Origin: Sinohyriopsis cumingii
Taxonomy: Eukaryota > Mollusca > Bivalvia > Unionida > Unionidae
NCBI GenBank assembly: GCA_028554795.2
Contig: CM068828.1
Location: 8,501,814-8,565,813, forward strand
Reading direction: 5' to 3'
Length of the DNA stretch: 64,000 bases
Positions 26,986 through 34,898 of this stretch are shown here, in pieces. A model generated the notes under the pieces. The model searched no databases, was not told where the DNA came from, and worked only from the letters and a program-made list of their open reading frames with translations. Each line of letters starts with the position of its first letter. Within the stretch, counting starts at the first letter, position 1. The position numbers and the translations under genes are program-made.

Positions 26986-29900
26986 GGTGGTGGTGGTGGT
27001 GGTGGTGGTTTTGGTGGTGGTGGTGGTGGTGGTTTTGGTGGTGGTGGTGGTGGTGTTAGTGTATATGTTACCGTCACAAAGTCCACATGTTTTGGCACAA
27101 GCATCTTTGGCGAGTTGATCATATGGCGCGAGACAATACTTGGCGGCCAGAAGGTGACAGGTAGGTAGGACATCCTTACAACCTGAAAATAAATATGCAC
27201 ACATATGTACATAACATATACCTACAGGGACAGAATAAAACATGGAAGCTGATGCACACTGAGAGTAGTATATCTTTGTAGAGTAAGTAATACAATGCAT
27301 CTCAATTAGACCTTGTTTCTCTGAAAGTATCAAAAGTAAACAATTATATATATCTATAAACAACTTGTTCCTTACTTCCTTGCAGCCAATCTTTGCGAAT
27401 CATCGAAATGAAGATCATCTGAAGTGATGACATTGAGATAAAATTAGAGAATGAATATACAGACACCTCTATTACAAGCGTCCTCAGTTCAAATTAAGCT
27501 TATAAAATGTGTCGAATAATTTATTTCTTTTCAAGCGTTGTCCAGCAAAATATTTAAATTGTTCAAATTGTATGACTTTTATGCGAAAAGAACACAAATG
27601 GAAGATTGTAATTATTACGCAAATAAAAACATAATAATTATTAAATACAACCATCAAAATTAAGTGAAATGACTTTAACGCACATTTGGATACTAGAAAC
27701 ACCACTCATGACGTCATCATGAAATCAGTGATGTATAAATGTGTAATTATATATAAGTAATATAGAAAAATATATGTGGATCTGTGAAGATAAATAGCAC
27801 AGGAGAGTGTAACAAAACTTGTGAAAATTATTCATACAACTATTTCTTGTCTTAATAGTCTAAGTATTTAAATTTGTAACATAAAACTAATTTATATACA
27901 GAATGTCGATTCTGTCAGCATATTTAAATATACTAATCTGTGTGGATGATTCTTTAAATGATGTAATCATTAAGAAGACTGTACAAATATACATTACTTA
28001 TTTAAAAAAAAAAAGAAAAGAAAGAAACACAAAAAACAAACTTGGAATGATTTTATGACACCCAAAAATGTCTCCATTTGTTAGAAAAAGGTCACTCACA
28101 AAGGACGTTGACACGATAAACCTTGATCTATCAGTACACGGGAAGTAAAATTGCTAGAGCACTGGCTCAGGTCATTTTGATATTTGGACCAAGATAAAAT
28201 TAGAAGTAGCATTGATAGATCACGGTTGCCACGATGGCGTGAATTATATTGGGCTGGTGGTATCCGATAAGAAACCTGCTCACTCTTGTTAAGTTGTGAT
28301 TTGACCTTTGACTTATCTTCTTTGGTCTAATTGTTACCGTACAACTCGCTGACCTATTATTGACGCATCTCAAGTACAATCCATATTTCCTTAGAACAGA
28401 GTTTCTAAATAAAGTTGGACGGAATGAACATATAGAGAATTATCCAGTGCAAATTCGATATAGCAAAACTTGCTGTGTAATAATGCGTGTAACCTAATAG
28501 TTTTGAGTAAAATGGAAAAAGTGTGATTTACCGTCTATACTCGCATATAAATCGAGTTAAACTGTAAACAACAAAGATCATGATCTGTCGTAACATAATG
28601 CGCCTGCAGATCAGGGTTTATTTTGTTTGTTCTACTGATTAGTCCTGACAAACAGCATAGACTCAGATCTGTTGGTACATAATGCGCCGGCAGATTTGAG
28701 TGTATGCAGTTTGATTCGGTGTCCGTTAGTTGTTGCGCAGTAGAATCAATTTTTGGTGCCATATAAAAAACATTCACTTTCTTTCTTTGACGATAGTTTC
28801 TCGAGGGTCGGTGGTTCTTTCCGGGGATTTCCCGGGTTCTTCCTCCACCATTAATACTGGCCGCCATGTAAAGCCTATCGTGTGCTGAAAAATGGCGTTA
28901 AACCCTACAACAACAACAACAACAACAAATCAAATAAATTTATTCGGTTGATATGCAATCGGTGTACTAACTTAGAGAATATAATTATTTTGATATGCAA
29001 TCGGTGTACTAACTTAAAGAATATTAATTATTTTGATATTCAATCGGTGTACTAACTTAGAGAATATATTTATTTTGATATGCAATCGGTGTACTAACTT
29101 AGAGAATATTAATTATTTTGATATGCAATCGGTGTACTAACTTAGAGAATATAATTATTTTGAATTGGAGCTACGAAAATAAATACTTTCTGTAATATTT
29201 GTACAGTGAGATAACTTACGTCTGTTACGTTAAGATGATGAAAAACGTCTTTGTATATTTTCTGTCGGTTTAGATCTGATAAAAGCTTGTCCATTATTGG
29301 GTCTTCTATAGGTAAGAATCGGCATGATTTTGTAACGTGTTTAAACGCTGTTTTTGTTTGATAAGCTGAGATGATTCCTATGTGTATTAATGGCCAGATC
29401 TGTATTAGGTAATGATGTATTATGCTGTACTATGAAGGTAATTATATTTTGTTCTCTTTCGTACCTTGTGCTGAGTTGAAAGCACCATTTCGAGAAAGAA
29501 TACGGGATTTCTTCAATGCCCAATCAAATACATACCGTATGTACTCATTTATAAAACTAGCCTAACTGAAGACAGCAGAGACTCAGATCCATCGTCTCAT
29601 AATGCGCCGGCAGATCTGATTATATGCAGTTTATAGACTCATTATAATACGGCAGATCAGGATCTTTGTTGTTTGCAGTTTGACTCGCGTTATAAGCAAG
29701 TATATGCGGTACATAGAACACTTTATAGTTGTTAATAATTAAATAGATAATAAACAGCTCTTGAGTGTCACAGCCTTTCAGCGTGTCGTTGTGATTGCTT
29801 TAAATCAGGAACGTCCGCACCTAGTGTTTCCAGGCTTCACGATAGAAGAAACTACTAGTTATGTTTGGCGTTTACAAATAGTTGTTTGGGTTATCTCCCT

Positions 29901-30771
29901 TTCTATGGGGTGGACTTGATTATACAGGCAAATATGCATGTATATTTATGTGAATTTAGAAAAATTGAACTATAATAAACCTGAATAGATATATAAATAA
30001 TATCAATTCTGAATCTCCTTGTAAGATGTTGAACGTGTATCCCCGACCGTTGATTAACTGTGTGCAAAATAAATGAATGAATACTTTAAAAGCTGTTAAT
30101 AATAGCTTTTAAATAAAATAAATTCAAATTAGTTTGACATACAGGACACATTAACTCAACTAGTTATACAAAATGTATGACTGTGGATGATATTTTACAT
30201 CATTTATTATGCCAAATTTCAAAGACTCCAAAATGTATTCAGGATATACATCCAAATGGATAATATAGGAGCAAACTCTTATATGAAGCAAAGAACAAGA
30301 ACTTTTCCAAACATGAATACGAACAATGGACTTCTAGACTGAGTGATGTCAACTAGTTATACAGAAGATGTTATCATGGGCAAAAAAATCAACGCTGTCC
30401 TGGATATAAAATGAAATAAACGGTTTCTCTGAGGTAAAGACCATGTTTAATCTTTGCCATCCTAAATACAATATGGATAAAGCAGACGTCGCCATTGAGA
30501 AAGGTCTCGGAGATTCTAAACGCCCATATGGCACATAACCGCTTGCATGAACTGTCCTCTAAACATAATAATGCTTCAGAAACGGCGTGCGGATGATTGC
30601 TTTATAAGTTAATGTTTCAACGCTATACAATATGCTTAATTTTTGTCGCGTTAATGTTTGCTGACAAAGACACAACATACATTTTTACAATAAGGTTACT
30701 TTGCAAGTACAAAGGAAGCTCTTACCATTCACCACCGCAATTGCAGTTAAGGCGACAAAGGTCAAAATCAT
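5766..30771 (-). CDS. Secreted ShKT / Thr-rich / PAN / VWC / ShKT-ShKT protein, 19 coding exons
   Basis: This is the full gene inferred from splice sites: 19 coding exons totalling 1365 nt (454 aa). Residue order: signal peptide (1-15), ShKT 1, an unrecognised segment, a Thr/Pro stalk from six micro-exons, a PAN/Apple-like domain, a second Thr/Ser/Pro stalk from four micro-exons, VWC, a short Ser/Gly linker, ShKT 2 and ShKT 3. All introns are phase 1 except the one inside the VWC domain (phase 2), and all joins are in frame. ShKT, PAN and VWC are extracellular disulfide-rich domains known from secreted metalloproteases, mucins and matrix proteins; Thr/Pro stalks are usually O-glycosylated. 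A role in mucus, matrix or immunity is inference only. ShKT here is a structural domain: the Lys-Tyr pair of the sea-anemone channel blocker is not seen. Introns hold many repeats. Additional skipped or alternative exons are possible. Confidence 0.85.
5901..6116. repeat. Two (ATA)n tracts in the last intron
   Basis: Tracts at about 5901-5935 and 6086-6116. The first abuts the acceptor of the terminal exon. Confidence 0.85.
6333..6470. repeat. 23-bp minisatellite, six copies
   Basis: 'ttgctggaaatgccctcatt' and close variants repeat six times in the last intron of the gene. Confidence 0.9.
6865..6984 (-). CDS. Coding exon 18: ShKT domain 2
   Basis: Acceptor atttattag-type (tttag|TC), donor AACG|gtaaggt; 120 nt, phase 1-1. 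The six cysteines are spaced C-x6-C-x7-C-x11-C-x3-C-x2-C, exactly as in ShKT 1, ending CALRCGLC. Confidence 0.9.
7643..7660 (-). CDS. Micro-exon 17 (18 nt)
   Basis: cccttcag|TTTCTGG...GAAG|gtgagtat; phase 1-1; encodes SGSGE between split codons. It links VWC to ShKT 2. The short length makes it the smallest exon I support, but both splice sites are good and the flanking frame agrees. Confidence 0.75.
8152..8255 (-). CDS. Coding exon 16: VWC domain, second half
   Basis: Acceptor taccttag|GTGTCC, donor GAGT|gtaagat; 104 nt, phase 2 in, phase 1 out. Encodes CPIYHNFPEGC and VPDECCPKLNC, the CC-x(n)-C end of a VWC module, then a sequon-bearing GNNSST tail. The paired exons give a complete module. 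Confidence 0.85.
8966..9080 (-). CDS. Coding exon 15: VWC domain, first half
   Basis: Acceptor cttcgcag|GT, donor ACTT|gtaagcg; 115 nt, phase 1 in, phase 2 out. Encodes GFCFFMNQTFAKGDRW, then KDGCATQCEC and a later C: the C-x(n)-G-x-x-W-x-x-G-C-x3-C-x-C start of a von Willebrand factor type C module. The phase-2 intron in mid-domain is the only break in the phase-1 rule. Confidence 0.85.
9763..9786 (-). CDS. Micro-exon 14 (24 nt, Pro/Thr)
   Basis: caattacag|TGGCCAC...TCAG|gtacca; phase 1-1; encodes ATPPPTS and joins the VWC domain. Confidence 0.78.
10191..10254. repeat. Palindromic dispersed element, copy 1
   Basis: 'ctgcatagatctagatctgc' and, in inverse, 'gagtctatgcagtttg' form imperfect terminal inverted arms. 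The same arms occur at 28650-28712 and 29571-29632. Probably a short non-autonomous MITE-like family. Confidence 0.6.
10373..10396 (-). CDS. Micro-exon 13 (24 nt)
   Basis: tttttgcag|CAACCAC...GCAG|gtatgtac; phase 1-1; encodes TTSQRNA. Confidence 0.76.
11100..11126 (-). CDS. Micro-exon 12 (27 nt)
   Basis: ttcttacag|CTAAACC...CATA|gtaagtat; phase 1-1; encodes KPMSIASH. Less Thr-rich than the upstream linkers, but its splice sites are strong. Confidence 0.74.
12147..12167 (-). CDS. Micro-exon 11 (21 nt)
   Basis: atatttcag|ACCCAAC...CCAA|gtaagtag; phase 1-1; encodes PTTMAP. First linker after the PAN-like domain. Confidence 0.78.
12766..13074 (-). CDS. Coding exon 10: PAN/Apple-like domain
   Basis: Acceptor catttcaag|GA, donor AATG|gtgagcag; 309 nt, phase 1-1. 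The exon opens RCSYDGYNNTD and has the PAN core C-x3-C with a following C in ECWAFTF, then DRCYLYYY and the closing LYLKRC. Several Asn-X-Ser/Thr sequons (NNT, NIT, NES, NST) suggest N-glycosylation. PAN domains bind protein or carbohydrate in secreted and surface proteins. The call rests on cysteine layout and aromatic positions, so it is less certain than ShKT. Confidence 0.8.
13686..13709 (-). CDS. Micro-exon 9 (24 nt, Pro/Thr)
   Basis: ttttgtag|CCTTACC...GAGA|gtaagtac; phase 1-1; encodes LPPTTTE and is the last linker before the PAN-like exon. Confidence 0.8.
13870..13950. repeat. (AT)n microsatellite
   Basis: About 40 uninterrupted AT units in the intron between micro-exons 8 and 9; able to form a cruciform. 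Confidence 0.95.
14573..14611 (-). CDS. Micro-exon 8 (39 nt, Thr-rich)
   Basis: cttacag|CTCTCAC...ACAA|gtaagtat; phase 1-1; encodes LTTTTTIPTTTT, nearly the same peptide as micro-exon 6. Confidence 0.83.
15584..15828 (+). mobile_element. tRNA-derived SINE, family 1, copy B
   Basis: Starts gaccactccggtggccaaag, with 'tggttacagcg' (A box) and 'gggttcgaacgcc' (B box), then the family body (catatcaaagac, cagctgcc, aggttagtgttagg, gatgtgaccgg-like). The flanks 'caaatatcat' at 15574-15583 and 15829-15838 are a perfect 10-bp target-site duplication. This copy lies in the intron between micro-exons 7 and 8, opposite to the host gene, and lacks the (CA)n tail. Confidence 0.9.
18728..18766 (-). CDS. 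Micro-exon 7 (39 nt, Thr-rich)
   Basis: tatttcag|CCCCTTTG...ACAA|gtaagtat; phase 1-1; encodes PLTTTTTPPTTT. It has the same length and layout as micro-exons 6 and 8, so these look like duplicates. Confidence 0.83.
19572..19610 (-). CDS. Micro-exon 6 (39 nt, Thr-rich)
   Basis: atcatag|TTCCGAC...ACAA|gtatgtac; phase 1-1; encodes PTTTTTIPTTTT. Its acceptor directly follows a (TTA)n tract (plus strand 19614-19644), which takes the place of a normal polypyrimidine tract. Confidence 0.8.
20900..20957. repeat. (TTTA)n microsatellite
   Basis: About 14 tetranucleotide units with one TCTA interruption, intronic. Confidence 0.9.
21169..21195 (-). CDS. Micro-exon 5 (27 nt, Thr-rich)
   Basis: attttcag|CAACTA...CACTA|gtaagtag; phase 1-1; encodes TIPTTTTT between split codons. 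Confidence 0.82.
21561..21888. repeat. 39-bp minisatellite, about eight copies
   Basis: 'gaccattgcaaacgttctct' followed by 'actctcgcctttacaacag' repeats with a 39-base period just upstream (in gene sense) of micro-exon 5. As 39 is a multiple of three, several frames on both strands stay open; none is bounded by convincing splice sites, so I do not call an exon. Confidence 0.93.
22894..22934. repeat. Poly(A) tract, 41 bases
   Basis: Uninterrupted A run in an intron, with no recognisable retroelement body on its left side. It may be the tail of an old retro-insertion. Confidence 0.85.
23436..23459 (-). CDS. Micro-exon 4 (24 nt, Pro/Thr)
   Basis: tttttcag|CGAAACC...ACAA|gtaagtat on the minus strand; phase 1-1; encodes KPPPTTT between split codons. 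It is the first of six stalk micro-exons before the PAN domain. Confidence 0.82.
23688..24290. repeat. 40-bp minisatellite, about 15 copies
   Basis: The unit 'gaggcggacactggttgggg' plus 'tgagatagtaagatttctgt' repeats with few changes, alternating at ttcagtg/ttctgtg and taagat/taaaat. Open frames through it are a by-product of the repeat. Confidence 0.95.
24437..24526. repeat. (CT)n followed by (TGTA)n
   Basis: A CT run to about 24490 passes straight into nine TGTA units. Confidence 0.95.
24545..25215. repeat. Minisatellite with embedded TAC triplets, about 12 copies
   Basis: The core 'tgtgtactaccgttggcact' repeats about every 55 bases, separated by (TAC)n runs of varying length. It lies in the intron between exons 3 and 4, adjoining the 40-bp minisatellite. 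Confidence 0.92.
25383..25505 (-). CDS. Coding exon 3: unrecognised 41-codon segment
   Basis: Acceptor atatttcag|AC and donor CCA|gtaagtac bound a 123-nt, phase 1-1, stop-free segment that joins ShKT 1 to the first Thr micro-exon. It contains WLDHCWDNAENHIKDPFC, with two cysteines and one NSS sequon near its start. I do not recognise a domain. Strong splice sites and frame agreement are the support. Confidence 0.72.
25664..25770. repeat. 54-bp direct duplication
   Basis: The segment beginning 'tgctctgtgtcgatctttca' is present twice in tandem without visible differences. Confidence 0.93.
26130..26760. other. Intronic block of higher GC, unrecognised
   Basis: This block is richer in GC and CG dinucleotides than its surroundings. 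'gaccgagcggttgtc' and 'gcgcgattctcgc' resemble weak Pol III A and B boxes about 20 bases apart, so a degraded SINE head is possible. No coding motif is seen. Confidence 0.3.
26885..27056. repeat. (AAT)n, (TTA)n and (GGT)n compound microsatellite
   Basis: AAT units at 26885-26937, ATT units at 26950-26985, then GGT units with two TTT interruptions to about 27056, ending 16 bases from the ShKT 1 donor. In the host transcript this reads (ACC)n then (AAT)n. Confidence 0.93.
27072..27182 (-). CDS. Coding exon 2: ShKT domain 1
   Basis: Acceptor attttcag|GT, donor G|gtaacata. The 111-nt phase 1-1 exon encodes six cysteines spaced C-x6-C-x7-C-x11-C-x3-C-x2-C, ending CAKTCGLC, which is the ShKT signature. 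The identical spacing in exon 18 suggests internal duplication. The donor is suboptimal and abuts an (ACC)n then (AAT)n tract (sense strand); reading through it stays open and would append a long Thr/Asn run. Confidence 0.88.
28560..28712. repeat. Palindromic dispersed elements, copies 2a and 2b
   Basis: 'acagcatagactcagatctg' (from 28652) and, inverted, 'cagatttgagtgtatgcagt' (to 28710) flank 'cataatgcgccgg'. Just before it, 'aacaacaaagatcatgatct' with 'cataatgcgcctgcagatc' is a related variant. Both recur at 29571-29693. Confidence 0.65.
28796..28928 (+). mobile_element. SINE family 2, 5'-truncated copy
   Basis: It contains the body and tail (gggtcggtggttctttccgg, cttcctccaccattaatact, ggcgttaaaccctacaac) but not the tRNA-like head. 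The CAA tail is about seven units. It lies in the first intron, opposite to the host gene. Confidence 0.88.
28949..29163. repeat. 43-bp minisatellite, five copies
   Basis: 'gatatgcaatcggtgtacta' plus 'acttagagaatattaatta' repeats five times directly after the SINE tail. Confidence 0.93.
29571..29693. repeat. Palindromic dispersed elements, copies 3a and 3b
   Basis: 29571-29632 repeats the 'gactcagatc ... cataatgcgccggcagatct ... tatgcagttt' layout. 29636-29693 is the inverse of the 28560 variant (cggcagatcaggatctttgt, tgtttgcagttt). Confidence 0.62.
30726..30771 (-). CDS. Coding exon 1: signal peptide
   Basis: The ATG at 30771 sits in 'acaagATGA'. It encodes MILTFVALTAIAVVN and a first base of Gly, then a donor G|gtaagagc. 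The peptide is uniformly hydrophobic with small residues near its end, as in a short secretory signal, and the phase-1 donor fits the ShKT exon at 27182. No upstream in-frame ATG is needed. A longer non-coding 5' exon cannot be excluded. Confidence 0.8.
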
Positions 30772-31144
30772 CTTGTATTTTTGTCACCACTGACTCTCTC
30801 CAATGTCCAGGATTAAGTGAATAGTATATCATTAGCCCCTGTGACCTCACTTTAAATCTACTCCATATGGCTGGTTTCCATTCTTGACCAATGATAAGAC
30901 ACGATTCCTTACCATAATGAACTAGTTCCCGGTGGTTATGGATTTGGGGTAAATTAGTACATAACATTACATCGAGAGAAATTTGACCACATTTTATGAC
31001 AAAAACGAACTGTACTCTAAATTGTGACGCACTAAACGCACACGATAACTGAGCAGAAAGTATGTTTAATGCGTATGTGCATTGTTTTGCGTTCGATAAG
31101 ATATATGGCAAAGGCCAATGTGCGCGACCGTGCCTCAGTTGCAT
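30772..31144 (-). promoter_or_regulatory. Presumed 5' UTR and proximal promoter
   Basis: This is the region upstream of the ATG at 30771. TATA-like candidates on the minus strand (gatttaaag near 30852, gatatacta near 30828) precede pyrimidine/purine-mixed sequence, but none is a clear TATA box with an initiator at a fixed distance. A frame open over most of the block on the same strand is not needed by the gene model. Confidence 0.3.
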
Positions 31145-31550
31145 GTATATACAATTATTATGACTATATAATCGCTAAGTATCTTTAGATTGTTTTCAGT
31201 GGTAAAGTGAATGGCATTTTTATCTCCATACCATTCCATACATATCTTATATGCACGAATCTATTTCTGAACTTGTGTGGGCTACATTTTCTGGTTCAAA
31301 ATCGGTGCAGTTGTTATAATGCACTACAAAATGATTATCAGAAACATGATGCAAATTGAAGCAATTTAGATATTTTTTTCCAGTTTCCTATTTTTGTAAC
31401 GTGAGTTGCATCGCGTGTTCTCTGTAAAACAATATATTGTTCGGGAACCAACGTAACTGTTTTATTTCAAAGCCACTCGGATATTTTAAGACTTCATCCT
31501 TACGACATGATGACAAGAATCAAACTTTAATATGACAGAATCCTAAGACC
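31145..31550. other. Unique AT-rich spacer upstream of the gene
   Basis: Lies between the presumed promoter and the triplicated block. No exon or repeat recognised. Confidence 0.45.
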
Positions 31551-31741
31551 CTAAGCATTAACAAACTCAGTGACATGTTTCAAACATTTTACTTTACATA
31601 TATTTGTTTGTTTTGTTTCTATTTATGTGCAATTATAATCCGATTCTTAATAAATTTGGAGTTTGTCCTTTAAATTAATGGTTAAAACTTTTACAGCAGT
31701 TTCTAACCAGTTTTAAATATGTTTAAATTTAATTATAATAG

Positions 31742-31799
<58 letters not shown>

Positions 31800-32354
31800 T
31801 GACTCTTTTTTCTCTCTTTTCTCCACGAAATGAAAAATAACTACCTATATCAGGCAGATAAAAGTACCAAGTTCGTTCAAATCATGTAAAACATTAAATA
31901 TATATGTGTTGTGCTGTTCAATGGTCAGTAATAACTCTGTGCAATTTCTGTACCTGTTACCTTTTAGACATTTGTATGTAAAATAGTATATGTTCCAGGA
32001 TTTTTTATTAAACAATGTCGAAAATGTCTCAAATCAATCTAAAATAAAAAAAAAATTAATATCCAAGTATATACTGAGTAATTTACTTACAAATATCTAG
32101 AATATGACGTCAAAACAATTATGTAGCCAGATTAGAAAGCTGATAAGTAAACAACCTTGGTATGTGTCTAATACACGAAGTACACCGAACACGCTTCATT
32201 TTGTAGCTTGAAAAACTGACTTCACTAACCACAATGCGTACATATGGGCTATAGAAGCGCAGTTAACGGTGCGATTCTAATATAGTTCTCCAGGGACACT
32301 GATAGGAGGAAGATATATGTATATAGAAATGTACCAATAATCATGTTTCAATTT

Positions 32355-32622
32355 TTATAAAGAATTAGCCTGATTTATTATGGTCTGGATGTAGAGTACG
32401 GATGAAATACAGCTAATTTTCTTCAGTTAAAGATTCATTATTAGTTAATATTTTATATAAGGGAAAGACTTTGAAGTGTCCTCCTGAACAGTTATGTATA
32501 TGTTTATTGACTTTTAATAACCTGAGTTCTTCTGTTTTTGGTTGCTGTCTATGTAATGTCATTCTCTTTCTTAGTTCACGTTTCGTCTGACCTATGCAAA
32601 AAGCTTCACACCTCACAAACAA
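32355..32622 (-). mobile_element. PLE GIY-YIG endonuclease remnant, copy 1
   Basis: The minus strand encodes VRCEAFCIGQTKRELRKR, then TLHRQQ and a later GGHFKVFPLYKI, and after a stop FIRTLHPDHNKSG. This follows the Penelope-like element endonuclease layout: C-x2-C-x3-Y-[IV]-G-x-T, R-x3-R, H, HF, and a terminal W/F-I-x-x-L-x-T-x-x-P motif. The usual Tyr of the 'YIG' strand is Cys here. The piece lacks its upstream half, which lies beyond the satellite array. Confidence 0.72.
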
Positions 32623-34858
32623 TAATGCCTAAATCCCATTTCTTGAGTTTGACGAGTGTAAAAGGCTTCACACCTCACACATAAATACGTAAATCTCATT
32701 TCTTGAATTCGACCCATGTAAAAGGCTTCACACCCGACACATTAATGCATAAATCCCATTTCTTGAGTTTGACAAGTGTAAAAGGCTTCACACCTCACAC
32801 ATAAATACGTAAATCTCATTTCTTGAATTCGACCCATGTAAAAGGCTTCACACCCGACACATTAATGCATAAATCCCATTTCTTGAGTTTGACGAGTGTA
32901 AAAGGCTTCACACCTCACACATAAATACGTAAATCTCATTTCTTGAATTCGACCCATGTAAAAGGCTTCACACCCGACACATTAATGCATAAATCCCATT
33001 TCTTGAGTTTGACGAGTGTAAAAGGCTTCACACCTCACACATAAATACGTAAATCTCATTTCTTGAATTCGACCCATGTAAAAGGCTTCACACCCGACAC
33101 ATTAATGCATAAATCCCATTTCTTGAGTTTGACGAGTGTAAAAGGCTTCACACCTCACACATAAATACGTAAATCTCATTTCTTGAATTCGACCCATGTA
33201 AAAGGCTTCACACCCGACACATTAATGCATAAATCCCATTTCTTGAGTTTGACGAGTGTAAAAGGCTTCACACCTCACACATAAATACGTAAATCTCATT
33301 TCTTGAATTCGACCCATGTAAAAGGCTTCACACCCGACACATTAATGCATAAATCCCATTTCTTGAGTTTGACGAGTGTAAAAGGCTTCACACCTCACAC
33401 ATAAATACGTAAATCTCATTTCTTGAATTCGACCCATGTAAAAGGCTTCACACCCGACACATTAATGCATAAATCCCATTTCTTGAGTTTGACGAGTGTA
33501 AAAGGCTTCACACCTCACACATAAATACGTAAATCTCATTTCTTGAATTCGACCCATGTAAAAGGCTTCACACCCGACACATTAATGCATAAATCCCATT
33601 TCTTGAGTTTGACGAGTGTAAAAGGCTTCACACCTCACACATAAATACGTAAATCTCATTTCTTGAATTCGACCCATGTAAAAGGCTTCACACCCGACAC
33701 ATTAATGCATAAATCCCATTTCTTGAGTTTGACGAGTGCAAAAGGCTTCACACCTCACACATAAATACGTAAATCTCATTTCTTGAATTCGACCCATGTA
33801 AAAGGCTTCACACCCGACACATTAATGCATAAATCCCATTTCTTGAATTTGACCTGTGTTAAAGGCTTCACATCTCACACATAATGCATAAATCCCATTT
33901 CTTGAATTTGACAAGTGTAAAAGGCTTCACACGTCACACATAATGCATAAATCCCATTTCTTGAATTTGACAAGTGTAAAAGGCTTCACACGTCACACAT
34001 AATGCATAAATCCCATTTCTTGAATTTGACAAGTGTAAAAGGCTTCACACGTCACATAATGCATAAATCCCATTTCTTGAATTTGACAAGTGTAAAAGGC
34101 TTCACACGTCACACATAATGCATAAATCCCATTTCTTGAATTTGTCCTCTGTAAATAGCTTCACACCTGACACATAATAATGCATAAATCCCATTTCTTG
34201 AATTTGACAAGTGTTAAAGGCTTCACACGTCACACATAATGCATAAATCCCATTTCTTGAATTTGACAAGTGTAAAAGGCTTCACACGTCACACATAATG
34301 CATAAATCCCATTTCTTGAATTTGACAAGTGTAAAAGGCTTCACACGTCACACATAATGCATAAATCCCATTTCTTGAATTTGACAAGTGTAAAAGGCTT
34401 CACACGTCACACATAATTCATAAATCCCACTTCATGAATTTTACCTAAGTTAAAGACTACACACCTGACACATATTTATGCATAAGTCCCATTTCTTGAA
34501 TTTCACCTGTGTAAAAGGCTTCACAACTGACACAACTTAATGTATAAATCAAATTTCTTGAACTTGACCTGTGTAAAAGACATCACACCTGACACATATT
34601 AATACATAAATCCCATTTCTTGAATCTGACCTGTGTAAAAAGCTTCACATCTCACACATAATGTATAAATCCCATTTCTTGAATTTTACCTATGTAAAAG
34701 GATTCACACCTCACACATATTAATGAAAAATCCCATTTTTTTAATTCGACCCGTTTAAAAGGCTTTAAACATTACACATATTAATGCATAAATCCCATTT
34801 CTTGAATCTGACCTGTGTAAAGGTCTTCACACCTCACAAATATTAATGCATACGTCAC
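32594..34858. repeat. PLE-derived satellite array, copy 1
   Basis: Ten 120-bp dimers (about 32637-33836), each made of two 60-bp monomers (A: 'tttcttgagtttgacgagtg...', B: 'tttcttgaattcgacccatg...'), are followed by diverged 57-60-bp monomers. On the minus strand a monomer encodes CVRCEAFYTRQTQEMGF or a variant, matching the start of the adjoining endonuclease piece (VRCEAFCIGQTKRE). The dimer carries one stop per 40 codons and the 58-bp monomers shift frame, so the array is non-coding now. Confidence 0.93.
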
Positions 34859-34898
34859 ATTTTTTTAAATTGCAATTCATGTTGCATTTAACTTTAAA

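Noticed and set aside
6865-27182. ShKT exons as ion-channel toxins
   Set aside because: ShKT is a common extracellular module. The Lys-Tyr pair of the channel blocker is not seen, and the domains sit in a large multi-domain protein.
28535-28867. Minus-strand open frame of 110 codons
   Set aside because: It is antisense to a truncated SINE and the palindromic elements.
29222-29277. Possible exon (acceptor at 29278, donor gtaagtta)
   Set aside because: It begins in phase 1 but ends in phase 0, so it cannot join exon 2, which needs phase 1.
30722-31144. Minus-strand open frame of 140 codons upstream of and across exon 1
   Set aside because: It reads the signal-peptide exon in another frame and crosses its donor site. 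The in-frame ATG at 30771 with a hydrophobic leader explains the region better.
33837-34858. Regular short repeats that could suggest a CRISPR array
   Set aside because: The repeats are contiguous with no unique spacers, and the DNA is animal; this is satellite.
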